Positions 16,520 to 23,544 of a stretch of 32,553 bases of DNA are shown here, in pieces. Position numbers and translations under genes: made by a program. Source of the DNA: a bacterium (GTDB lineage: Bacteria; CSSED10-310; JAFGSJ01). How positions within the stretch are numbered: position 1 is the stretch's first letter; every line of letters starts with the position of its first letter. The notes under the pieces were generated by a model. The model had not been told where the DNA came from, ran no database searches, and saw only the letters and a program-made list of their open reading frames with translations. The stretch is from NCBI GenBank assembly GCA_016934675.1, contig JAFGSJ010000012.1:1-32553 (forward strand). The letters are read 5' to 3'.

Positions 16520-17182
16520 ATGCAGACAGCAAAAATGGCGATACTGTTGGTCTTCCTGCTGCTGACATCCTGGATCGATCCAAAACGGGTCGGAGCAGGT
16601 GATGAATTCAAACAATTGGATGAAAATTGTTACATCATCGATCAAAGATGTGATGATATTGTCCGGCCCACAGAATGGGGTTTCGAACTCACTTGCTTCA
16701 AATTCGGCCAGGCAGAAAAAGGCGGGGTGATCAGACTCGATGCCGATGTGGTCGAGCATGTTAGAAATGTAGTCATCCTGTTGGACAAACTCCAACTGGG
16801 TTATTGCAAGCATATACAGGCAATGAGTGAATGCTCACCCTCCCGCGATAAGCATTTTGCCAATCAATACAGTTGTCAACAGGCTATTCAGCAACTGATC
16901 GTTCTCGCCCAGTGTTATTCCGAGAAAAGGCTCCGAATCAGGTTCGAAGTCATGAAATGGATAGTTCGGTCCTCATTTCTGATCGAGAATCTTGATGCGA
17001 AAAAACTTTTACCAGAAAAGTTCGAAGCCCCGGACCTGAAAAATCAGATTACAGCGGCAGTCGACTTTGCCTGCAAGGACCTCGAGATTACTGTTGGTTC
17101 GGATAAATACCGTGAATTTTTACAGGACCCTTTTCTAACACGTATTACGGCTCGACCCACCGAGCAAAAGCAGGAAGAATAA
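16520..17182 (+). CDS. Small secreted cysteine-containing protein, unknown function
   Basis: 220 residues. ATG 16520 has AGGAGG seven bases upstream; the frame is open 28 residues further but lacks such a site. Residues about 1-26 form a signal peptide (basic MQTAK, hydrophobic ILLVFLLL, likely cleavage after VGAG); there is no lipobox. The mature part has eight cysteines (for example ENCYIIDQRC, LTCF, GYCKH, SECS, YSCQQ, AQCYS, DFACKD), an even number suggestive of disulfides in an exported protein, and is otherwise mostly helical. I do not recognise the family. It stands between the tricorn protease and a receiver-PAS gene with its own promoters on both sides, so context gives no clear function. 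Confidence 0.8.
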   Translation: MQTAKMAILLVFLLLTSWIDPKRVGAGDEFKQLDENCYIIDQRCDDIVRPTEWGFELTCFKFGQAEKGGVIRLDADVVEHVRNVVILLDKLQLGYCKHIQAMSECSPSRDKHFANQYSCQQAIQQLIVLAQCYSEKRLRIRFEVMKWIVRSSFLIENLDAKKLLPEKFEAPDLKNQITAAVDFACKDLEITVGSDKYREFLQDPFLTRITARPTEQKQEE

Positions 17183-17281
17183 CTCATAGAATCGGGCCGG
17201 CTTCGTCCCGGAAAGTGTGACGACATAAACCGCTGGTTTGGTCCTGGTAGACCGCTCTATGTACAGTGGTTCCCCGGGACG

Positions 17282-17310
17282 TTGAAATGAAATGGTCCTT
17301 GTTTTATAGA
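17282..17310 (+). promoter_or_regulatory. Promoter of the receiver-PAS gene
   Basis: TTGAAA (17282-17287), 17-bp spacer, TATAGA (17305-17310), about 48 bp upstream of the chosen start codon. Confidence 0.5.
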
Positions 17311-17357
17311 ATGAAGCAATGGGGTTGGGACAGGGAAAGAGCAAGAGGATTGAAACG

Positions 17358-18107
17358 ATGAGAAAGCCAGGGATCATGATCATTCATCGGGAGTATATCT
17401 GTGCCAAGGATATTCAAAACCGTTTGAGGAACTTGGGATATTCGGTACCAAGCATCGTTTTCGAGATTGAGGAAATCTTTGGTCGCATTGCTGAAACGAA
17501 TCCCGATATCGTCTTGATGGATGCAGATGTATCCGGCTCCTATGATAGTCTGGATATCGCCCAGGATATTCAAGAGAATTTCCATGTGCCCGTTATCCTT
17601 TTGTCATCAGACCTGTCCAATGGCGAAATGCATAAATGGGGTTATTACTGCTGTTCTCTGAAACCGATCAAGGAAAAAGAGTTATCATTGATGATCGACT
17701 TGGCTTATGCGCTTCACACCTTCGAACGGAGAGTGTACGAACAGGACCAGTTACTTCTAAAATTGATGAGCACCAGCCAGGATGGCATCATTACCGTGGA
17801 CGAACAGGCCCGAGTCAAATACATGAACCCGGTTGCGGAACGGATCACAGGCTGGGCCTGTGAGGAAGTCCAGGAAAAATCGATCGCGGATTTTGTCACA
17901 ATCATCAAACAGGATGAGGAACATTCTGATTCTCTGCCGTTATCTGTTTTCCTCAATAAGTTAAACCCCGTGGATTTCCCAGACCATATTCTGATAACCC
18001 GCGAGGGCCAACAGAAACTGATCGACTTGCGTGCGGAACCGATTAGTGACGGCGATGGAAGTTTAAGAACGACCCTGTTCATTTTGAAAAACTCGAAAAC
18101 TCATTGA
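17358..18107 (+). CDS. Degenerate receiver-PAS domain protein
   Basis: 249 residues. I choose ATG 17358 (AGAGGA, 8-base spacing) over an upstream ATG at 17319 because the receiver fold begins right after it. Residues 3-125 are CheY-like in plan: the phosphoacceptor aspartate is kept (IVLMDAD), as are the Ser in LLSSD and the Lys in SLKPI. The conserved acidic pair that binds magnesium is replaced: where IVEDE is expected it reads IIHRE (H10, R11), so phosphorylation by the normal mechanism is doubtful. A PAS domain follows (about 140-245: DGIITVDEQARVKYMNPVAERITGW). No output domain is present. It may act as a protein-protein switch for a partner kinase or cyclase elsewhere. Confidence 0.88.
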   Translation: MRKPGIMIIHREYICAKDIQNRLRNLGYSVPSIVFEIEEIFGRIAETNPDIVLMDADVSGSYDSLDIAQDIQENFHVPVILLSSDLSNGEMHKWGYYCCSLKPIKEKELSLMIDLAYALHTFERRVYEQDQLLLKLMSTSQDGIITVDEQARVKYMNPVAERITGWACEEVQEKSIADFVTIIKQDEEHSDSLPLSVFLNKLNPVDFPDHILITREGQQKLIDLRAEPISDGDGSLRTTLFILKNSKTH

Positions 18108-18125
18108 TCAGGTCCGAGAAACTCC

Positions 18126-18989
18126 TTAGAACCGAGGCTTCACTTCTCTGAGACAGGCATCAAGGACCGCACTAGCTTTAGTAATCAGCATCTTCCGACA
18201 CAGTCTTCGATATTCCAACGGATCGTGCGATGCACACTTGAGTTGAATATATTCCCTGACCAGGTTACGGGCCATGCCCGGCAACGGATTATGCCCGTTG
18301 TACAGGTGGGCTTTGGCACCCCAGTAATACCAACGGTATGCAGTCGCTTGCACAGAGGCACAACTGTCCTGCTTATGATGATGAACATACAGACCCGGAT
18401 GGTACAAGAGCCGCGCCCCCCGTCCAGTCAAACGCAGCCCGAGTTCGACATCTTCAGCATTCGTCCGGAATCGCGGATCAAAACCTCCCATGCGTAAAAG
18501 AGCTTTTCGTCGATACGATGAGCAAACCCCCCAGAGCATGGACACCGGAAACACGACATTCGGACCGAAACTCTGCCGAAGAAATTCTGAGCGATAGCGA
18601 TCTGCAGGTAAGAGATGATTGATTTCAAGGGCGCTGCCACCAATGCCAGTCGCTTCGGGATAAACTTGATAGAGCCGACGGATTACCTCGATACAACCAG
18701 GTGGTAGCGTGGTATCACAGTCAATAAAGAGAATCACATCCCCGGTCGCTGCCAGCAACGCAGTATTTCGGGCCTCGGCCAATCCAAGATTCCGGGCATG
18801 TGAATGCACCTCAATATCGGAACAACTGCCTATATGATCTCTACTATTATCGTTTGATCCATCATCAATAAATATGACCTGGTCCAAAAAGCCCCGTTGA
18901 CTCGCCAGCGATTGGACTAAAAGTGGAATGTATTCAGCTCCGTTATAACACGGTACAGCTAATGTCAGTTTCAATGCAGCACTGATCAC
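18126..18989 (-). CDS. GT2-family glycosyltransferase
   Basis: 287-residue GT-A glycosyltransferase. It has the opening strand LTLAVPCYNGAEYIPLLVQSL, IDDGSNDNS, the NLGLAEARN substrate loop, and the metal/donor motif FIDCD; later come GGFDPRF and EDVELGLRL, which contains the catalytic ED. A basic C-terminal region has no clear membrane segment. The start is probably GTG at 18989; no strong ribosome binding site helps decide, and translation may be coupled to the upstream GT-B gene 30 bp away. Its stop faces the receiver-PAS gene stop 18 bp away. Sugar specificity is unknown. Confidence 0.9.
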   Translation of the reverse strand: MISAALKLTLAVPCYNGAEYIPLLVQSLASQRGFLDQVIFIDDGSNDNSRDHIGSCSDIEVHSHARNLGLAEARNTALLAATGDVILFIDCDTTLPPGCIEVIRRLYQVYPEATGIGGSALEINHLLPADRYRSEFLRQSFGPNVVFPVSMLWGVCSSYRRKALLRMGGFDPRFRTNAEDVELGLRLTGRGARLLYHPGLYVHHHKQDSCASVQATAYRWYYWGAKAHLYNGHNPLPGMARNLVREYIQLKCASHDPLEYRRLCRKMLITKASAVLDACLREVKPRF

Positions 18990-19019
18990 TGTTCCAGCCC
19001 AAAACCCTTCAGATGATTC

Positions 19020-20183
19020 CTACCTATCAAGGCTTCGACCATGATGACCCCCCTCACTCACCCTGTCTTGAACTATTTCTGCCAAACGTGCTCCCAGAAC
19101 AGTCAGACTATATCGGTCCTGAACACTTTGACGTGCCTTCTGACCCATCTGCTGCCTGAGTCGGTACGAATGCGCCAGTAACACTATTTTTTCAGCCATC
19201 TCTTCAGGCGTATTCACCAAATATCCGTTCTCCCCATCCTGAATGATATGGGTGACCTCGCCAAGAGCAGTCGCTACAGTGGGTAATCCTGTGGCTAAAT
19301 ATTCAAACAGTTTGGTCGGACTCTTGCTTTGAATCCAGGTGAGATCATGTTCATCACGAGCCAGAAAAGGCAATAATCCAATATCAAAGGTATGCAACTG
19401 CTCGACCATGGCGTCAGGATGCACCCAATCAAGAATCCTCACGGGCAGATCTGAATAGGATTGGGCCAGGGCCTGCTTGACCAGCGGCATCAACTGACCG
19501 CTCCCGACGATTCTTAACTTCAACTCGGAGCATTCTTTACGGGCAAAGGAGAATGCCTGGACCATCATCATCACACTGCGATAGATGGTCTCACCCCATA
19601 CAAGGCCGGTCCAACCACAGACTATCTCCGAGTGTTCTTCACGCTGAATAGTCCTGAACTTATCGGAATCAACCCCGGTCGGCACTATATAGGTCTTAGC
19701 CTGGTACGGCTTGATTCTGTTTCGTAAAGCATGGCTCGACACTATGCAGAACGCCGCCAACCGTGCTGCCCGCCTTACTATCTCTTCATAATGTCTGCTC
19801 CCAAAAAAGAACCAATTCAGAAAGGATCGGTTAAATAAACATAAACAGTGCTCATCCCAATCATCGAGATCGAATATGAGTGTGTACAAACCCAATCTGG
19901 CCAGGAAAAAAGGAAGAGCAGCATGATAATGGATTTTTTGCAGATAGACGTACTGACCCGTAAATCGCCATAATCGTTTCAAAGCCTTGAGATTCAACCA
20001 CAGTTTCCAGCGGTCAGGTATGCCATACATTTCGGCTTCACTAAACCGGTTCCCCAGATCATCATGAAAGGAGAGTACCTCGCTATGAAACCCATAACGT
20101 GATAGTTCTCGGGCAAAATTGAAACAGCGAACCCGCGTATGAGGGTAGTCATAACCGCTGATGCCGACGAAGAGTATCTTCAA
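19020..20183 (-). CDS. GT-B glycosyltransferase (GT4-like)
   Basis: 387 residues. The N-terminal domain begins MKILFVGISGYDYPHTRVRCFNF with a loop typical of GT4 enzymes; the C-terminal domain has FEYLATGLPTVATALGEV followed by DGENGYLV. The usual E-x7-E motif is altered here (SPTKLFEYLATG), as in a subgroup of GT4 proteins. The start codon is TTG at 20183, supported by GGGGAGG (20189-20195) close upstream. It lies 19 bp after the radical SAM gene, with which it is co-oriented, and belongs to the same surface-glycan cluster. No signal or membrane segment is present. Confidence 0.9.
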   Translation of the reverse strand: MKILFVGISGYDYPHTRVRCFNFARELSRYGFHSEVLSFHDDLGNRFSEAEMYGIPDRWKLWLNLKALKRLWRFTGQYVYLQKIHYHAALPFFLARLGLYTLIFDLDDWDEHCLCLFNRSFLNWFFFGSRHYEEIVRRAARLAAFCIVSSHALRNRIKPYQAKTYIVPTGVDSDKFRTIQREEHSEIVCGWTGLVWGETIYRSVMMMVQAFSFARKECSELKLRIVGSGQLMPLVKQALAQSYSDLPVRILDWVHPDAMVEQLHTFDIGLLPFLARDEHDLTWIQSKSPTKLFEYLATGLPTVATALGEVTHIIQDGENGYLVNTPEEMAEKIVLLAHSYRLRQQMGQKARQSVQDRYSLTVLGARLAEIVQDRVSEGGHHGRSLDR

Positions 20184-20202
20184 AATTTCCTCCCCGGACT
20201 GT

Positions 20203-21171
20203 TCAATGAAAAGCCCTTTCGACGAGGCGCTGATTCAATTCAGTCCTGCTACGGGGTGACCAGCCGAGTGTTTTTTGCCAGATGGCTCTGTTTTCCATGC
20301 ACAGATAGAGGAAGACGCCTGGCGCTTCATGTCGGATACAATCAGCTACGAAGGAGAGCAATTCAACCCGGAGTGGCCAGAAATATCTGAATTTTCCGTC
20401 GGGGCAGGCCACAAATTCATCGAGCAGGAGGTTTCGTTTTCGGGGGTGGGGGCGGATATTTTTTTCGAGATAGGGTAGATAGCGAAATGTGCCCAGGCTG
20501 ATCCAGGCGATCCTGTCTTGATCGATGATCTTGAAAAGTTTTGCGATCAGTTCTTGATAATCGATCCGCCAGTCGGGATAATGGATAATAGGGTCGAAGT
20601 GGAATGCCAGAGGGTAGCCCCAATCGCTGACTTGACGGGCAGCTTCGAGTCTTTTTTGCAGGGATGCTGTCCGTTGCTCATAGTGACGGACCAGGTAGTC
20701 GGTCGACAAGGACCAGGCCACAATTGTTTTGCCCCGATGGGGCAGATTTTCCAGATTTTGGATTGCATCAGTTTTCGTTTTCAATTCAAGGCAGACCTGT
20801 GGCCGTTCGGCGAAGAGGGGGACGAGAAATGTGGTCAGAGGGAGGACTGGTTCCAATACGAGGCTGTCGGTTAATTCACCGGTTCCGATCCTGAATTTTT
20901 GACCGGGATGGTCCAGGATGAGCTGATCGAGTTCTTGTTCGAGTGTGTCCCAATTGGTATAAACGGTCAGATGATCGGTACCGAGATAGGCTTGGAGGAT
21001 GCAATAATCACAGCCAAGATTACAGTTGAGTGACAGGTTGAGTATATAATAGCCGCAGCAGATGTAGGGTGGGTTGGTGCCCGGGCAGTGTTTGATGAAA
21101 CGACCTTTATTTTCTTCAAAGTTTAGTGGGTAGTCACATGCTCTTTTCTGTGGCTGAACGAGTGTTTTCAT
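20203..21171 (-). CDS. Spore photoproduct lyase-like radical SAM protein
   Basis: 322 residues. The iron-sulfur motif is C50-x3-C54-x2-C57 (CNLGCDYC), the radical SAM signature, followed by ILQAYLG and VYTN, which is the pattern of spore photoproduct lyase-like proteins (YCYLQ and VYVN in the true enzymes). Later features are GTGELTDSL, LELKTKT, IVAWSLST, and a C-terminal LYLCMENRAIWQKTLGW with a conserved cysteine. SPL repairs a UV lesion of spore DNA, but many non-sporulating bacteria have family members of unknown reaction. No sporulation genes are seen here, so the product is best called a family member. Two upstream AGG-rich sites allow translation; ATG 21171 is the likely start. Confidence 0.85.
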   Translation of the reverse strand: MKTLVQPQKRACDYPLNFEENKGRFIKHCPGTNPPYICCGYYILNLSLNCNLGCDYCILQAYLGTDHLTVYTNWDTLEQELDQLILDHPGQKFRIGTGELTDSLVLEPVLPLTTFLVPLFAERPQVCLELKTKTDAIQNLENLPHRGKTIVAWSLSTDYLVRHYEQRTASLQKRLEAARQVSDWGYPLAFHFDPIIHYPDWRIDYQELIAKLFKIIDQDRIAWISLGTFRYLPYLEKNIRPHPRKRNLLLDEFVACPDGKFRYFWPLRVELLSFVADCIRHEAPGVFLYLCMENRAIWQKTLGWSPRSRTELNQRLVERAFH

Positions 21172-21207
21172 CGGACCTGTCCGCCTCCTGAACGGAAGAA
21201 TGTCCCG

Positions 21208-22065
21208 TTACAACTGGCTGAGTTCTTTACGGGCCGTTTGCTCGATGGCTTGGAAGTAGTGTTCTTCTGCTGTTTTATTCCTAATATGACAACCATGAGC
21301 GATAATCGAACTTTTTTCGAGAATAACCTGCAGGACTTGCCGACGTTGGACAGGACTCAGATCAGGTTGGGCAAGTAGTTTTTGCAGGACCTGGATTCTA
21401 AAGCGATCCATACCCCAGTAGGTGTGTGAGAGTTGGTCCGGGTGTCCGCCTCTTTTAATAATCAGGGATCGATCGATGAATTTGAAGGGAAAGCGATGGG
21501 CGGCCCGCAACCAGAAGTCATAATCCTCGCAGACAGGCAGTTCCTCGTCAAAAAGGCCGATGGTTTCGAACACTTTTTTTCTGATCAGGACCGATGATGG
21601 ACTGACCAGGCAGAGATGAAGTGAAGGTTCGAAAATCCAGCCGTCGGGCTTTTTATGCCGGTCTCCCTGATTGACGCGAACATTGGACTTGAGCCAGATT
21701 TCATCGGTGTAACAGATCATGGTTTCGGTATTACTCTTCATGAATGCAAGCTGACAGGCGAGCTTGTCTTTTAGCCACAGATCATCCGAATCCAGGAAAG
21801 CGATCAAGCCGTAGCGGGCTCGATCAATCCCTCGATTGCGGGCTGCCGAGATACCGGAATTGGGAAAAGAAAACAGGCGGATAGCATCGCCGAATGCCGC
21901 AAGTGTCCGGGCTGTATCATCCGTGGAGCCATCATCGATGACAATGATTTCCGATGCTGGCCGGGTCTGTTCGAGTACACTCGAGACGGCTTCAGACACC
22001 ATTTTCGAACGGTTGAACGTTGGAATTATCACGGAAACGTGCTGCTCTTTATCCAATTTTTGCAT
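21208..22065 (-). CDS. GT2-family glycosyltransferase
   Basis: 285 residues. GT-A fold with HVSVIIPTFNRSKMVSEAVSSVL, VIDDGSTDDT, SGISAARNRGI, the donor motif AFLDSDDLW and a downstream CEDYDFWLRA acceptor/catalytic region. ATG 22065 is preceded by AGGTGG five to six bases upstream; the frame continues 13 residues to a TTG with no such site. It is the first gene of the minus-strand cluster ending at 18126 and is transcribed away from lipB across a 267-bp gap. A typical role is adding a sugar to lipid-linked surface glycans; which one is not readable. Confidence 0.92.
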   Translation of the reverse strand: MQKLDKEQHVSVIIPTFNRSKMVSEAVSSVLEQTRPASEIIVIDDGSTDDTARTLAAFGDAIRLFSFPNSGISAARNRGIDRARYGLIAFLDSDDLWLKDKLACQLAFMKSNTETMICYTDEIWLKSNVRVNQGDRHKKPDGWIFEPSLHLCLVSPSSVLIRKKVFETIGLFDEELPVCEDYDFWLRAAHRFPFKFIDRSLIIKRGGHPDQLSHTYWGMDRFRIQVLQKLLAQPDLSPVQRRQVLQVILEKSSIIAHGCHIRNKTAEEHYFQAIEQTARKELSQL

Positions 22066-22104
22066 GATCGCCACCTGAATCGTTCGTTCATTATGTAGGA
22101 ACAA

Positions 22105-22332
22105 CTGGCAGGTATGAAAAGGGGAGGCCTCGCTTGTCGGAGGACATGAATCGAGTCATTCGCTCAATCTCTTTTACGGTTGTATTGCTTGTTCACAACG
22201 AGTTGGCAGTTTCATTCTCGAGCTGAGCGTGCTAGTGACATTCAGGGTCCAGCCGCATTCAGGTTAAGCGGATTATTCAAATGAATCGGATCAGGTTTAT
22301 ATATTCAGGCCATATCAAACGGGATAGGGACA
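22105..22332. other. Divergent intergenic region, no convincing sites
   Basis: About 230 bp between the divergent GT2 gene and lipB. I looked for promoters on both strands and found only poor -35/-10 matches (for example TATATA near 22300 without a good -35). No hairpin or repeat stands out. Confidence 0.4.
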
Positions 22333-23034
22333 ATGACAATTCAGAGAATCTGTTCGGTTTTCTATGAGGAGATCAGCCCGTATCAGCGGGCCTGGCAAAA
22401 GCAAAAGGATTGGGTCAAACAGAGGCTCGAGCCCCAAGGTCGTGATATTATTTTTGCCTGTCAACATCCAGCGACGCTGACGATCGGTAAATCGGGAAAG
22501 CGTGAGAACATCCTGGTCACGGATGAGTATCTGGAGCAACGGGGTATCACGGTCATCCAGATCGAACGGGGCGGGGATGTGACTCTACACAATCCCGGGC
22601 AACTGGTGGTTTATCCGATTATCCGTTTACTTGATTACAAACTGAGTGTACCCGGTTTTGTCCAGACACTCGAGGATAGTATTATAGCAACCCTAGCCGA
22701 TTTTGACATTCCTGCCGGAAGACGAGCGGGTTATCCTGGTGTCTGGGTCGGTCAGCAGAAGATCGCATCGATTGGTCTCAAGATCACACACTGGGTAACG
22801 ATGCATGGTCTGGCGCTCAACGTGAATAACGACCTGAGTTTATTTCAACTGATCAATCCCTGTGGTATGCCCGCTTGTCGAATGACCTCGATGGAACAAA
22901 TCGCCGGTCGCAGACAAACGGTGAAGCAGGTTTTAACCAGGTTTCTTGTTCATCTCGGTGATTGTTTGAATTGTCAACTGGTTTATGAACAGCTCGACAA
23001 TGAAAAGGACCACTCAGAGCCGGTATCAGGTTGA
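22333..23034 (+). CDS. lipB: Octanoyltransferase LipB
   Basis: 233 residues. LipB moves an octanoyl group from acyl carrier protein to lipoyl domains of enzymes such as pyruvate dehydrogenase and the glycine cleavage H protein; LipA then inserts sulfur. Diagnostic features: RGGDVTLHNPGQLVVYPI (R79, H86; N replaces the common G in HGPGQ), K143 in QQKIASIG and thiol nucleophile C177 in NPCGM. The Lys and Cys form the catalytic pair of the family. ATG 22333 follows GATAGGG. lipA is not adjacent. The C-terminal 15 residues are charged and not typical. Confidence 0.95.
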   Translation: MTIQRICSVFYEEISPYQRAWQKQKDWVKQRLEPQGRDIIFACQHPATLTIGKSGKRENILVTDEYLEQRGITVIQIERGGDVTLHNPGQLVVYPIIRLLDYKLSVPGFVQTLEDSIIATLADFDIPAGRRAGYPGVWVGQQKIASIGLKITHWVTMHGLALNVNNDLSLFQLINPCGMPACRMTSMEQIAGRRQTVKQVLTRFLVHLGDCLNCQLVYEQLDNEKDHSEPVSG

Positions 23035-23082
23035 CGATTTCCGGATGGGTGGTCCATTGCACCAAGACTGAACATTCCTGGG

Positions 23083-23099
23083 ACAGATATACTATCTGT
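23083..23099. terminator. Hairpin between convergent lipB and dksA-like genes
   Basis: ACAGATA (23083-23089), loop TAC, TATCTGT (23093-23099): a perfect 7-bp stem followed on the plus strand by ATTTATT. It sits directly in front of the dksA-like stop. Weak T tract, so a possible terminator only. Confidence 0.4.
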
Positions 23100-23101
23100 A
23101 T

Positions 23102-23464
23102 TTATTCCCGTGCTTTTTCCATTTGTTCCTGTTTGGTCTTGCATTTGATACAGAGCGTCGTGACCGGCCGTGCCTCGAGACGTTTGAAGCCTATTTCTTC
23201 ATCACATTCCTCACAAATACCGAAGGTGCCGTTATTGATCCGGTCTATCGCTTTATCGATTTTTTTAATCAGTTTCGCTTCACGATCCCGGATGCGTAAG
23301 AGAAAATCCCGGTATGATTCGCCGCTGGCAATATCGGCAAAGTCACCGGCATAATCGTGGATCTTGATTTCATCTTTCGATAGGGTCTGAGATGCATCTT
23401 TGATCAGCTTTGTCTTTTTTTCATGAAGCAATTTTCTGAAATATTCGAGTTGTTCTTTTGTCAT
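23102..23464 (-). CDS. dksA: DksA/TraR-family zinc-finger regulator
   Basis: 120 residues. The C4 zinc finger is CEEC (C84, C87) and CIKC (C105, C108). The coiled-coil tip carries D41-x-x-D44-x-A46 (DFADIA), the acidic triad through which DksA reaches the RNA polymerase active site through the secondary channel and, with ppGpp, retunes rRNA and amino-acid promoters. The protein is shorter than the 151-residue E. coli DksA but has the same plan, so DksA-like is safer than orthologue. ATG 23464 follows AAGGAAGGGG. It lies in the same window as a SpoT-like hydrolase, consistent with stringent control. Confidence 0.9.
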   Translation of the reverse strand: MTKEQLEYFRKLLHEKKTKLIKDASQTLSKDEIKIHDYAGDFADIASGESYRDFLLRIRDREAKLIKKIDKAIDRINNGTFGICEECDEEIGFKRLEARPVTTLCIKCKTKQEQMEKARE

Positions 23465-23501
23465 GATATCCCCTTCCTTCTAGCAAAATATAGAAAGAAA
23501 A

Positions 23502-23529
23502 ATAGTAGCACCTCAGAAAAAAAAATCAA
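23502..23529 (-). promoter_or_regulatory. Promoter of the dksA-like gene
   Basis: Minus strand: TTGATT (23529-23524), 16-bp spacer containing a run of T, TACTAT (23507-23502), about 37 bp upstream of the start codon. Hexamers and spacing equal those before the tricorn-type protease gene. Confidence 0.55.
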
Positions 23530-23544
23530 GCAAACAAAAGATCA

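Noticed and set aside
20203..21171. Calling the radical SAM protein a true spore photoproduct lyase (splB)
   Set aside because: Only family-level motifs are visible and nothing near it relates to spores, so the gene symbol was withheld.
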